Assembly: GCA_031284065.1 (NCBI GenBank)
Contig: JAITAP010000272.1
Span: 1 to 14,694, forward strand
Direction of reading: 5' to 3'
DNA: 14,694 bases
Origin: Prevotellaceae bacterium
GTDB taxonomy: Bacteria; Bacteroidota; Bacteroidia; Bacteroidales; UBA932
Part shown: piece after piece, positions 1-7,473 of the stretch
Position numbering within the stretch: the first letter of the stretch is position 1
How the letters are laid out: the number at the start of each line of letters is the position of its first letter
Notes under the pieces: model-generated
The model's input: the letters and a program-made list of their open reading frames with translations, nothing else
What the model was told of the DNA's origin: nothing
Database searches by the model: none
Program-made: the position numbers and the translations under genes

Positions 1-58
1 CGCTTTGGCACGACCCCATCAGGACTGTTCCCATAAAAATAAATGCAATTTTTTTCAT
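1..58 (-). CDS. Partial lipoprotein (N-terminus only)
   Basis: The first 19 codons of a minus-strand gene that leaves the window at its left edge. They read MKKIAFIFMGTVLMGSCQS: a charged MKK start, a short hydrophobic stretch and a lipobox-like ending (LMGSC), so the product is probably an exported lipoprotein with Cys17 as the acylated residue. The ATG at 58 is supported by a well-matched Bacteroidetes promoter about 90 bases upstream (151-184). The function cannot be inferred because the mature domain is outside the window. The gene is too short here to be seen by simple ORF length filters. Confidence 0.7.
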   Translation of the reverse strand, partial: MKKIAFIFMGTVLMGSCQS

Positions 59-150
59 GTTGTGTGAGTATAATTGTTGGTTTTTAGTAATCTCGTTGCC
101 GGCAGCTTCTCAAGCCAGCGTAAAGGCAAGGCCAATAATCTACCGAGCCG

Positions 151-184
151 CAAAGATACATATTTATTTGGTAGTATAAACAAA
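151..184 (-). promoter_or_regulatory. Bacteroidetes-type promoter for the left-edge lipoprotein
   Basis: On the minus strand TATCTTTG (151-158) is an exact match to the phylum's -7 box TAnnTTTG. TTTG (181-184) lies 22 bases upstream, slightly more than the usual spacing for the -33 box. Transcription would start near 144 and leave a leader of about 85 bases before the ATG at 58. Confidence 0.5.
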
Positions 185-214
185 GAATGAAAACATTTCA
201 GGGTAAGCGCGCGA

Positions 215-346
215 AATGACTTTGTTGCAACGAGAACTTGAGGGAAAAAATTTAAATTCTGAATTGGCTGACGCCGTGTAAGTCCCGCAGGGACTTGCTG
301 TCGTAGGTTTTATATAGTAATGTGCTCTCGTTGCAACAAAGTCATT
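215..346. mobile_element. 132-bp MITE-like element, copy 1
   Basis: A short non-coding element bounded by perfect 21-bp terminal inverted repeats: AATGACTTTGTTGCAACGAG plus one more matching base at 215-235, and its reverse complement at 326-346. The interior holds a hairpin AAGTCCC-GCA-GGGACTT (280-296) and no ORF. The right end (313-341) is identical over 29 bases to the right end of the larger copy at 12901-12929, so this is a dispersed family. No clear target-site duplication is visible. It lies between the promoter of the left lipoprotein gene and the 3' end of the GH3 gene. It is likely moved by a transposase encoded elsewhere; that is inference. Confidence 0.7.
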
Positions 347-427
347 ATTTATTAGAAGCCATATAATCTGGGGTCATCTGCGTGCTAACATACAATGTAC
401 GACCCTGCCCTAACTTTCCCCAAGCGG
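345..427 (-). other. Short open frame downstream of the GH3 gene, possible gene-tail remnant
   Basis: Directly downstream of the GH3 stop, in a different frame, the minus strand reads VAAWGKLGQGRTLYVSTQMT followed by PDYMASNK and tandem stops TAA-TGA at 342-347. The TAA lies partly, and the TGA wholly, inside the terminal repeat of the adjacent element. No start codon is convincing. It may be the C-terminus of a gene broken by rearrangement, or chance. I do not recognise the sequence. Confidence 0.2.
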
Positions 428-3400
428 CTACTTTGTTTTTTCCGCCTCGTCTATCGCGTTGATAAATTCGCGAAGTATGTTGGTGCGTACGCCTGTGGTG
501 GTAATCAAGTTGTTGTTGCTGTCGGGGTGCACGCGGTTTGAGAGGAATACGTACACCAGCTCGCGCTTCGGGTCAACCCAGACAAAAGTACCGGTAAACC
601 CCGAATGTCCGTAGCTTGCCGGCGATGCTTCGCGGCACACGGGGCTTGCCTTCTGCGGGTCAGGTTCAGGCTTGTCAAAGCCCAGCCCGCGCCGGTTGCC
701 GGCCACATGGATTTTGGTAAACTTGTTCACCGTTTCCGGCTTTAGCAGCTGCGTATCGCCGTAGCGGCCGTGCCATAAAAACATTTGCATCATTTTTGCC
801 ATATCGTAGGCTGTGGAGAAAAGTCCGGCATGTCCTGCCACGCCGCCAACGGTGGCTGCGCCATGGTCGTGCACGTAGCCGTGAATGGACTGATGCCGAA
901 ACGAATACTCCCATTCGGTAGGTACAATATTCTTACGGTCAAAATTTCTCAACGGTAAAAAGGTGGTGGATTTCATGCCCAACGGTTTGTAAAACAAGCT
1001 GTCGGCAATTACGTCCAAGCCTTTCCCCGATACGTTTTCTACCAGCCGCTGTAGGTAGTAAAACCCCAAGTCGCTATACCGGTAGCGCTTTTCCAGAAGC
1101 GGAGTGTTGTCTATCAGCTGGTAAACTTTTTCCCTGATACCCTTGTGCGCGTAAAGGCTGTCGGCCACGCTAAAGGGGTATTCCGGCAAATACGACGGGC
1201 TAAAGAACGCGGTGTCCAACACATGGAATTTGTTGAGGTATGTACGCGTGTAGAGCTTGAACGGGTGGGTTTCGGACTGCGAAAGGCTGAGCAGCGGCTG
1301 GTTGGCAAACATGGGGCGCATAAACGCCACGTGTATCGGAATCCAGGCCTGAAGCCCCGACTGGTGGAGCAGAATGTCGCGTATCACCAGCTTGCCCTTG
1401 CCGCTGGCTTCATCAAGCGCAATATGCTTTCCCAGATAGCCGCCAAGGTTGATGCTGCTATCCTCCTCCATTTTCATGATGACCGGCAACGTTGCCGTAA
1501 CTTTGGTAATGGAGGCTACATCGTACAGGCTGCCAAGCGTTACGGGAGTTTCGTTCTGGTAAGTCTGGCAGCCAAACGCTTTATGGTAAAAAATCACTCC
1601 CTTGTGCGCCGCTAACACCTGACACCCGGGAAAGGCTTGCATTTTGATGGCGTTAAGTACCATCGAGTCCACCGTTGCCAAGCGCCCGGAGTTTATGTCA
1701 AGCTCCGACGGCGTGCCGTACTTGAGGCGTGTTCGCGTTGGCTTTTGCACGCCATCTCCTATTTTGATATATTTGGGTACGGCTACGGAGCTTTGCCCCA
1801 CAACAGGATTTGCGCCGAATAGCGCATGGGCTGCCGCCCGCTGATATTCCTCTTCGCTGTTGTAAGCCAGCAGTATGCTCTCGAACGCCTTCGGGTTGCC
1901 CACCTTGGGCATAGCGTAGGGGTTGGCGTACAGCGTCAGCACCGTGCGCTTGCTTGCCGCCAGCTGCGTTAGCCACTGACAGAAATTCCTGTCCATGTCA
2001 AAGTTTCGCTGCGGCATGCGCTGGTTAATGTCCATGTAGCCCACAAGTACCAGATTATAGCCTTGCAACTTTTGCACCAGCGAGTCGTAGTCGGCAGGTC
2101 TTGTTTGGTCAACCCGGTAGAGGTCAAGCGAGGCGTAGCGGCGTGCCACTCTCAAAAACATGCTGTTCCGATTATTTTTGCTAACCTCTATGTAGGCTAT
2201 GCGGAGGGTATCCAGCCGTTTTATGGGCAAAAAGTTGTTTTTGTCGGCAGCTATGGTCATGGACAACTCTACGAGCTGCGCGTGTAGCTTCTGTGCGCTC
2301 GGCGGAAAAAGCCGCTTATTGAGGTTTGAGGTATTTATCTTCGGCGCTTTTTTGCTTAATCCCAGCCAATATTTGGCTTTGAGCACGCGCAAACATTTTT
2401 GGTTGAGCTGCTTCATGGGGAACAACCCGCTGTTCACGGCGCTTTCTATGGTATCAATGCTAACCGGAACGTGGAACGGATAAATGAGGATGTCGCTGCC
2501 TGCCATCAACGCCTTCAGGTTGGCTTCGGTGTAAGTGTATCGCTGCGAAATCGCCCTCATCTGCATGCCATCGCTAAATACCAAACCCTTAAAGTTAAGC
2601 TTTCGCCGCAGCAATTTATCGGACAACTTTTTTGAAAGGCTCGACATCTGCATACTTGCATCAATTGTCGGCACGCTGAGGTGCCCCACCATAACGCTAC
2701 CGATACCGCCGTCAATAAGCTTTCTGAACGGAAAGAGGTCAACCCGCTCAAAAGTTTTCCGGTTGCTGTACAGCGTGGGGAGTTCGCTGTGCGAGTCTTT
2801 GTCGGTGTTGCCGTGTCCGGGAAAATGTTTGGCGCAAGCTATTACGCCGTTATCTTGCAGCCCGTCGGCGTAGGCAAGGCACTTGCGGGCTACGGTTTGA
2901 GGATTTTGCCCAAAAGAGCGGGCGTTGATGACCGGATTGTCGGGGGCGCTGTTTACGTCGGCTACGGGCGCAAAGTTAACGTGTATGCCCAGCTGCTTGA
3001 ACTGCCCGGCAACTGCAACGCCCATGCGGTAGATGAGCGAGTCGTCTTGTATGGCGCCAAGCGCAATCTGAAAGGGGAAATTGGGCACGCTATCCAGCCT
3101 CATCCCAACGCCCCACTCGGCATCCATCCCCACAAGCAAGGGTATTTGAGAGATGGACTGGTAGTAGTTGGTCAGCTCCGCTTGCCTGACAGGTGTGCCC
3201 TGAAAAAAGATAACTCCGCCTATTTTTTGCCGCGCTATAAGGTTGCTAACTTCAGCCACGTGCAGCGCATTGTCTGTCTTAGTTGAGTAAGCCGCCACCA
3301 TCATTAGCTGGGCTATCTTTTCGCGCGTGCTAAGCGTTTTCAAAATTGAATCCGCCCAGGGAACGGGCGATTCAAGCGTTTCGATAAGGCCTGTACGCGG

Positions 3401-3469
3401 CTGTGCAAGCGAAAATATATGCGTAATAAACGCAAGCAAAAAACAAACCGGTAGCCTTTTTCTCGTCAT
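428..3469 (-). CDS. GH3 beta-N-acetylhexosaminidase fused to class C-type serine hydrolase
   Basis: A 1013-residue exported fusion protein. Residues 1-22 form a signal peptide. Residues about 40-390 are a glycoside hydrolase family 3 domain of the NagZ type, with the motif KHFPGHGNTDKDSH (K214-H227) giving the D225/H227 acid-base pair, and FSDGM giving the likely nucleophile D300. Residues about 400-570 resemble the GH3 C-terminal domain. Residues about 600-1005 are a beta-lactamase/PBP4*-like domain with S653-x-x-K656, Y798-S-D and H955-S-G. The family is expected to cleave N-acetylglucosaminides from peptidoglycan or similar glycans in the periplasm; the hydrolase half may act on peptide or ester bonds, but its substrate is unknown. 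The ATG at 3469 was chosen over an upstream in-frame TTG (3544), because the TTG start would overlap the preceding gene while the ATG follows its stop by 4 bases and starts directly with a signal peptide. Confidence 0.9.
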   Translation of the reverse strand: MTRKRLPVCFLLAFITHIFSLAQPRTGLIETLESPVPWADSILKTLSTREKIAQLMMVAAYSTKTDNALHVAEVSNLIARQKIGGVIFFQGTPVRQAELTNYYQSISQIPLLVGMDAEWGVGMRLDSVPNFPFQIALGAIQDDSLIYRMGVAVAGQFKQLGIHVNFAPVADVNSAPDNPVINARSFGQNPQTVARKCLAYADGLQDNGVIACAKHFPGHGNTDKDSHSELPTLYSNRKTFERVDLFPFRKLIDGGIGSVMVGHLSVPTIDASMQMSSLSKKLSDKLLRRKLNFKGLVFSDGMQMRAISQRYTYTEANLKALMAGSDILIYPFHVPVSIDTIESAVNSGLFPMKQLNQKCLRVLKAKYWLGLSKKAPKINTSNLNKRLFPPSAQKLHAQLVELSMTIAADKNNFLPIKRLDTLRIAYIEVSKNNRNSMFLRVARRYASLDLYRVDQTRPADYDSLVQKLQGYNLVLVGYMDINQRMPQRNFDMDRNFCQWLTQLAASKRTVLTLYANPYAMPKVGNPKAFESILLAYNSEEEYQRAAAHALFGANPVVGQSSVAVPKYIKIGDGVQKPTRTRLKYGTPSELDINSGRLATVDSMVLNAIKMQAFPGCQVLAAHKGVIFYHKAFGCQTYQNETPVTLGSLYDVASITKVTATLPVIMKMEEDSSINLGGYLGKHIALDEASGKGKLVIRDILLHQSGLQAWIPIHVAFMRPMFANQPLLSLSQSETHPFKLYTRTYLNKFHVLDTAFFSPSYLPEYPFSVADSLYAHKGIREKVYQLIDNTPLLEKRYRYSDLGFYYLQRLVENVSGKGLDVIADSLFYKPLGMKSTTFLPLRNFDRKNIVPTEWEYSFRHQSIHGYVHDHGAATVGGVAGHAGLFSTAYDMAKMMQMFLWHGRYGDTQLLKPETVNKFTKIHVAGNRRGLGFDKPEPDPQKASPVCREASPASYGHSGFTGTFVWVDPKRELVYVFLSNRVHPDSNNNLITTTGVRTNILREFINAIDEAEKTK

Positions 3470-3473
3470 GTTC

Positions 3474-4454
3474 TTATTTTTTCCGCAGGCGACGTCGCTT
3501 TTTTCGATTATCCCACAGCAACAGCGCGACAAGGCCAAGCACAACGGTAACGCCGGAAGCTACTGCAATATGGCCGAGCAAGCCGACGACAGGGCGGTAG
3601 GTTTTGCTGAAATCGGCAATCACTGTGGCAGGCTGCGTGAACAGCGTGTGTTCGCGCTCCAGCTCTGCCTTAAGCGTGTATAGCTTGTTGGTAGCCTCAT
3701 GCAGCTGTACCTGCTCGCTTTTTTGAAGCGTACCGCTCAGCTCCAGCTGGACGGAGGCGTTGGGCTTTGAGGCGCAGTTCGTCTGTATTTGGCTTAGCGT
3801 CGCTATTTCGCGCTCTACGTAGGCAATCTGCGATTTAAGCTGCTCCACGCGCAGCAAGTTCACCTTGTGCCCAAAGGTGTTGTTGCTGATAAAGTGGAGT
3901 AGCCCCGGCGTAAGGCTGGCGTAAACACTTTCATCGAATACCTCTACCACAATTTTTACAAATTTGGATACAATTATGGCTGTATCATCCCACACGTACT
4001 TCTTGGCGTAGTGCGCAGGCTGCTCGTTGTCGCGGAGGTAGCTGGCGTACGTGAGCAACCCGTAGTATGCCGATATGCTGCTGATTTTCTCAGCATCAGC
4101 TTCGCTAATATTGAGTAGCGACGACAGCTCGTGGTAGTTTTTTAGCTCGCAAAGGTTGTTTAGCTTCTCAAGGTTGCCAACAACAATGTTGATGGCAAGG
4201 TTGTTGCTGCGTATAATGGCTTCGGAGCGGTAAATTTTGGGGGTATGCTTGTCCTTTATAACGCCTGCAACAGCCCCTATTGCTACAAATAGCGCCAACC
4301 ATAGCGATTTTCGTAGCAAATAAACAGTAGCATTTGATAAAGCAGCGCCTAAACTTTGTAGCAAAATCTTGAATTTTCGATAAATAAACCGAATAACATC
4401 CAGTAAATCTATATCATTTCTTTGTGTTGGTCGTATATTTTCTTGTTGTTCCAT
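3474..4454 (-). CDS. Wzz-like polysaccharide chain-length determinant protein
   Basis: A 326-residue inner-membrane protein with the layout of Wzz/polysaccharide co-polymerases: a short cytoplasmic N-terminus, a membrane segment at about residues 51-67, a long periplasmic part with a predicted coiled-coil stretch at about 205-265, a second membrane segment at about 292-313 and a very basic tail (RKKRRRLRKK). The N-terminal DLLDVIRFIYRK resembles the start of Wzz domains in this phylum. Such proteins set O-antigen or capsule chain length by acting with a Wzy polymerase. No glycosyltransferase, Wzx or Wzy gene is next to it, which is unusual. It is followed after 4 bases by the GH3/serine hydrolase gene, so the two are probably co-transcribed. 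The family call rests on topology and general resemblance; the exact role is inferred. Confidence 0.7.
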   Translation of the reverse strand: MEQQENIRPTQRNDIDLLDVIRFIYRKFKILLQSLGAALSNATVYLLRKSLWLALFVAIGAVAGVIKDKHTPKIYRSEAIIRSNNLAINIVVGNLEKLNNLCELKNYHELSSLLNISEADAEKISSISAYYGLLTYASYLRDNEQPAHYAKKYVWDDTAIIVSKFVKIVVEVFDESVYASLTPGLLHFISNNTFGHKVNLLRVEQLKSQIAYVEREIATLSQIQTNCASKPNASVQLELSGTLQKSEQVQLHEATNKLYTLKAELEREHTLFTQPATVIADFSKTYRPVVGLLGHIAVASGVTVVLGLVALLLWDNRKKRRRLRKK

Positions 4455-4520
4455 AAATAATATATTGATATTTTATACGCTACGCTAATGTTGTACATGC
4501 TTCTCAATATCCATTCTATT

Positions 4521-4550
4521 GAAAAATAAATCATTCAGCACAGCAACAAA
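4521..4550 (-). promoter_or_regulatory. Candidate promoter for the Wzz-like/GH3 operon
   Basis: On the minus strand TTTG (4547-4550) is followed after 18 bases by TATTTTTC (4521-4528), one mismatch from TAnnTTTG. The leader to the ATG at 4454 would be about 60 bases. Nothing else in the spacer 4455-4651 fits better. Confidence 0.35.
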
Positions 4551-4601
4551 GAGCTGCACGGCTAAACACAATTGCACAACCAAAGCATTACGTACAAAGC
4601 A

Positions 4602-4628
4602 ATACTTCATGAAATATGTATGAAGTAT
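4602..4628. repeat. 9-bp perfect inverted repeat between two operons
   Basis: ATACTTCAT (4602-4610), a 9-base loop, then ATGAAGTAT (4620-4628). It lies about 24 bases past the stop of the beta subunit gene and upstream of the Wzz-like gene's promoter. No U-run follows the stem on either strand, so it is not a classic intrinsic terminator. It could be an operator, a terminator of another kind, or an mRNA 3' stabiliser. Confidence 0.4.
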
Positions 4629-4651
4629 ATGATTAAAATTAAAAAAAAACG

Positions 4652-5812
4652 CTACGATAAAAATCCCAGCAGGATACCTGCCGCCACTGCGCTGCCAATC
4701 ACGCCGGCCACGTTTGGCCCCATGGCGTGCATAAGCAGGTGGTTTGTTTTATCGTACTGCAAGCCGACGACTTGCGAAACACGCGCCGAATCGGGCACTG
4801 CCGAAACGCCGGCGTTACCGATGAGCGGGTTTATTTTATTGCCCTCTTTCAAGAACAAGTTGAATACCTTTACAAACATTACGCCCCCAAAGGTTGCCAC
4901 CACAAACGACGCTGCGCCCAGCAAGAATATGCGGATAGAGTCAACCGTCAGGAACGTGGTTGCCTGCGTGGAAGCGCCTACGGTAAGGCCAATGAGTATG
5001 GTTACAATGTCAATCAGCGGGCCTCGCGCTGTTTCGGCAAGGCGGCGCGTTACGCCGCTTTCCTTTAGCAGGTTTCCGAAGAACAGCATACCCAGCAGCG
5101 GCAAGCCCGACGGCACAATGAGGCACGTGAGCAGCAGCCCGATGATGGGAAACATCACTTTTTCCAAGTGCGACACTGCGCGCGGCGGCCTCATGCGGAT
5201 GAGCCGCTCCTTGCGCGAGGTGAGCAGCCTCATCACGGGAGGCTGAAGCACCGGCACCAGCGCCATGTACGAGTAGGCCGATATGGCTACCGCGCCCATG
5301 AGGTGGGGCGCCAGGCGCGACGAAAGGAAAATGGCCGTAGGCCCGTCTGCGCCGCCGATAATGCCGATAGCCGCAGCCTCGTTGGGCATGAAGCCCAGCA
5401 AAAGCGACGCCATGTAAGCGCCAAAAATACCCAGCTGCGCCGCCGCGCCCACGAGCATGAGCTTGGGGTTGGAAATGAGCGCCGAAAAATCGGTCATCGC
5501 CCCAATGCCCAGAAAGATGAGCGGCGGATAAATGCCCTGCACAACGCCAAAGTAGAGAATGTTGAGCACGGAGCCCTCCTCGTAAATCCCTATCTTAAGG
5601 CCGGACATGAACGGAATATTCCCTATCAGAATACCAAACCCAATGGGGATTAGCAGCATAGGCTCAAACTCGTGGCGTATGGCGAGGTATAAAAATATCA
5701 AGCCCATCGTCATCATAGCAATGTGGCCTGCCGTCATGTGCGAAAACGCCGTGTAGGAGAGGAACTGCCTGAGGTTTTCTCCCAAAAATCCAAATAAGCT
5801 ACTTATATCCAT
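4652..5812 (-). CDS. mmdB: Methylmalonyl-CoA decarboxylase beta subunit (Na+-translocating carboxybiotin decarboxylase, OadB/MmdB family)
   Basis: An integral membrane protein of 386 residues, the usual length for the OadB/MmdB/GcdB family. It decarboxylates carboxybiotin on the carrier subunit and couples this to Na+ export. The diagnostic GGADGPTAIF segment places the conserved membrane aspartate at D156. The C-terminus MGPNVAGVIGSAVAAGILL is also typical. About nine to eleven hydrophobic segments are visible. The ATG at 5812 is preferred; it lies 4 bases after the biotin-carrier stop. A TTG four codons upstream (5824) would overlap that gene. It is the last gene of the cluster. The family alone does not separate oxaloacetate, glutaconyl-CoA and methylmalonyl-CoA pumps; the CoA-carboxyltransferase-type alpha subunit and the epimerase nearby point to methylmalonyl-CoA. 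Confidence 0.92.
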   Translation of the reverse strand: MDISSLFGFLGENLRQFLSYTAFSHMTAGHIAMMTMGLIFLYLAIRHEFEPMLLIPIGFGILIGNIPFMSGLKIGIYEEGSVLNILYFGVVQGIYPPLIFLGIGAMTDFSALISNPKLMLVGAAAQLGIFGAYMASLLLGFMPNEAAAIGIIGGADGPTAIFLSSRLAPHLMGAVAISAYSYMALVPVLQPPVMRLLTSRKERLIRMRPPRAVSHLEKVMFPIIGLLLTCLIVPSGLPLLGMLFFGNLLKESGVTRRLAETARGPLIDIVTILIGLTVGASTQATTFLTVDSIRIFLLGAASFVVATFGGVMFVKVFNLFLKEGNKINPLIGNAGVSAVPDSARVSQVVGLQYDKTNHLLMHAMGPNVAGVIGSAVAAGILLGFLS

Positions 5813-5816
5813 AGTA

Positions 5817-6251
5817 TTATTCAATGATTACCAGTACAGCGCCTTCCAATATTGAGTCGCCTTTGCGAACCTTTACGGAGGTAACCTTACCCGCGTGGTC
5901 GGCTTCGAGGTTGTTTTCCATCTTCATGGCTTCGAGCAGGAGCAGCTTCTGCCCCACCGCCACCGTGTCGCCCTCCTTTACGTACACGTCAAGCACAACG
6001 CCGGGTAGCGGCGCCTTGATGGCGCTGGCGGAGCCCGGAGCGGCGGTTTTCGCTATTGACTGATGCGAATCGTTTGATGGAATTGTTGGCGCCTGAACCA
6101 GCTTGGGCGTTTTGCTCACCTGCGTCGCGGGGCGCTCTATCTCAACATGGTAGTGAGTGCCGTTCACCTCCACCTCGGCGGTGTTGCCATCAACGTCTTT
6201 TACTGCAACTTTATAATCGTTGCCGTTTATTTTTAACTTATAACCTTTCAT
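5817..6251 (-). CDS. mmdC: Biotin carboxyl carrier subunit of methylmalonyl-CoA decarboxylase
   Basis: A 144-residue biotinylated carrier. Residues 1-40 form a small beta-rich N-terminal part (MKGYKLKINGNDY) common to decarboxylase carriers. Residues about 41-75 are a Pro/Ala/Ser/Thr linker. Residues 76-144 are a biotinyl domain with the signature EAMKM, in which K110 is the biotin attachment site, and the conserved APLPG turn at about 80-84. It moves CO2 from the alpha-subunit active site to the membrane beta subunit. It lies just upstream of the beta gene. A 235-base repeat-rich spacer separates it from the gamma-like gene upstream, an unusually large gap inside this cluster. Confidence 0.93.
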   Translation of the reverse strand: MKGYKLKINGNDYKVAVKDVDGNTAEVEVNGTHYHVEIERPATQVSKTPKLVQAPTIPSNDSHQSIAKTAAPGSASAIKAPLPGVVLDVYVKEGDTVAVGQKLLLLEAMKMENNLEADHAGKVTSVKVRKGDSILEGAVLVIIE

Positions 6252-6486
6252 GAAAATTCAAAAATTCAAAGATTCAATAACTTCAATCAACTTTCGCAAA
6301 TATATTTTTCGGGCTACCGCAGCCCGTTAGGGCTGTATTGTTCGGTGAACCCCTAAGCCTGCACGTTAGGATACAGCCAAGTATTTGGGGGCACATCCTA
6401 ACGGAGTGTGTTTTGCTGGGGCATTTACCATTTTCTACCAAGCGGCTCATTTCCTAACGGGAATTGAGAAAACACAAAAAAACGGG
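6252..6486. repeat. Repeat-rich spacer with competing hairpins inside the decarboxylase operon
   Basis: This non-coding gap holds four copies of a CGTTAGG-like word in both orientations (about 6325, 6364, 6397 and 6454). CGGGCT-ACCGC-AGCCCG (6310-6326) and CAGCCC-GTTA-GGGCTG (6320-6335) are two perfect hairpins that share the same central arm, so only one can form at a time. Longer pairings also exist: GGCTGTAT (6331-6338) with ATACAGCC (6371-6378), and CGTTAGGAT (6364-6372) with ATCCTAACG (6395-6403). It resembles intergenic REP-like palindromes and could alter relative expression of the upstream and downstream subunits; the effect is inference. Confidence 0.55.
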
Positions 6487-7458
6487 CTACCCTTTCTTCA
6501 CCGGCGTTTCGCGCAGCGTATATATCTTGGAGTTCCACGGCGAGTAAGCCTTTGCCACTTTATTAATAGTAAGAATATTCGATTCGAGTTCGCTCACCTC
6601 CAGCTCGTACTGGCGCAGCGCGTAGGCAATGGCGGCAAACACAGCGCCCGGCGACGGTTGCTGCTTTTCCCCCGATACGGTTACCTGCGCCGGACTTTCC
6701 TGCGGAATAATCCTTCGGCCCCTTAGCGCAATAATCCAAAGGGCGGTTTTCCCGACGTACTTAAAGATGAGGAACAGCGAAATGAGCGCCAAAAACACCA
6801 CCGACATGGCGGTAATAGTCATGGCAATGCCCGACGGGTCATACGTTTTAAAGCGGTCGCTTGCCGCCTCAAGCTTCACCAGCGTGTTGTTGGTGCTGGG
6901 CGTAGTGCGCTCGCAGAAGCCCCACGCGCCTGTGCCGTCCTCGCTGCGGCCGTAGCTAACGTTGGCGGCTTGCTCGGGGTAGGTGATGCTGTCGATAATC
7001 GTGCGCCCGTCGCTGCTGGTAAGCGCCAGAAAGCGCGTGTCGTCTATCTTGAAGTTGAGGTGAAACGTGCCGTGCGTTGGCTTGTTGTCCGCCCAAAAAA
7101 TTACGTGCTGGCGCGGCTTGATGCTTGTCAGCACGTCGCCCTTGGGAATGGGGTACTTTTTGAGGTCGTTTATATCGTCGCTCAGGTAGCACCCGCCAAT
7201 GTTCAGCGTGCCGTAGGAGGAGTTGAAAATTTCTATCCACGAGCTGTGCTCGCCAAAGTCATCCTCGTAGTTGGTTTCGTTGATTGCCATGAACTCGTTG
7301 AGGCGCAAGTCGGTTGTCCTTTGCCCCTGCGCACCGGACGACCACAGCATTGCCACAGCTAAGGCTGCAAGCCCTCGCCTCCCCACTCCGTTGCGGAGTA
7401 CCGGCGAAAGCAGGGCGGAGAAGCAGGCGTCGAATAATCGTTGAATTATTGAAATCAT
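6487..7458 (-). CDS. OadG-like gamma subunit with extracytoplasmic lamin-tail domain
   Basis: A 323-residue protein. Residues 27-45 form a signal-like hydrophobic stretch ending in AQGQ. Residues about 50-190 resemble a lamin-tail (LTD) domain, with LRLNEFMAIN near residue 51, SSWIEIFN at 72-79, an IIDSITYP strand at 154-161 and YGRSEDGTGAWGF at 169-181. A membrane segment follows at about 210-233, then a cytoplasmic tail with VFAAIAYALRQYELEVSE and SPWNSKIYTLRE (306-317), which resembles gamma/delta subunits of Na+-pumping decarboxylases in Bacteroidetes. The gamma subunit anchors and assembles the alpha, carrier and beta subunits; the exported LTD domain has no known role in the pump. The start at ATG 7458 lies 15 bases after the alpha gene. 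The OadG part is supported by context and tail; the LTD call is from motif recognition. Confidence 0.75.
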   Translation of the reverse strand: MISIIQRLFDACFSALLSPVLRNGVGRRGLAALAVAMLWSSGAQGQRTTDLRLNEFMAINETNYEDDFGEHSSWIEIFNSSYGTLNIGGCYLSDDINDLKKYPIPKGDVLTSIKPRQHVIFWADNKPTHGTFHLNFKIDDTRFLALTSSDGRTIIDSITYPEQAANVSYGRSEDGTGAWGFCERTTPSTNNTLVKLEAASDRFKTYDPSGIAMTITAMSVVFLALISLFLIFKYVGKTALWIIALRGRRIIPQESPAQVTVSGEKQQPSPGAVFAAIAYALRQYELEVSELESNILTINKVAKAYSPWNSKIYTLRETPVKKG

Positions 7459-7473
7459 TGAGGTATTAAATTT

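Noticed and set aside
1145..1615. A 156-codon plus-strand frame inside the GH3 gene
   Set aside because: Antisense to the serine hydrolase domain; no domain or start signal supports it.
3470..3544. TTG start extending the GH3 protein by 25 residues
   Set aside because: It would overlap the Wzz-like gene and put an atypical segment before an evident signal peptide.
5813..5824. TTG start for the beta subunit
   Set aside because: It would overlap the carrier gene; the ATG at 5812 lies just after the carrier stop and gives the usual N-terminus.
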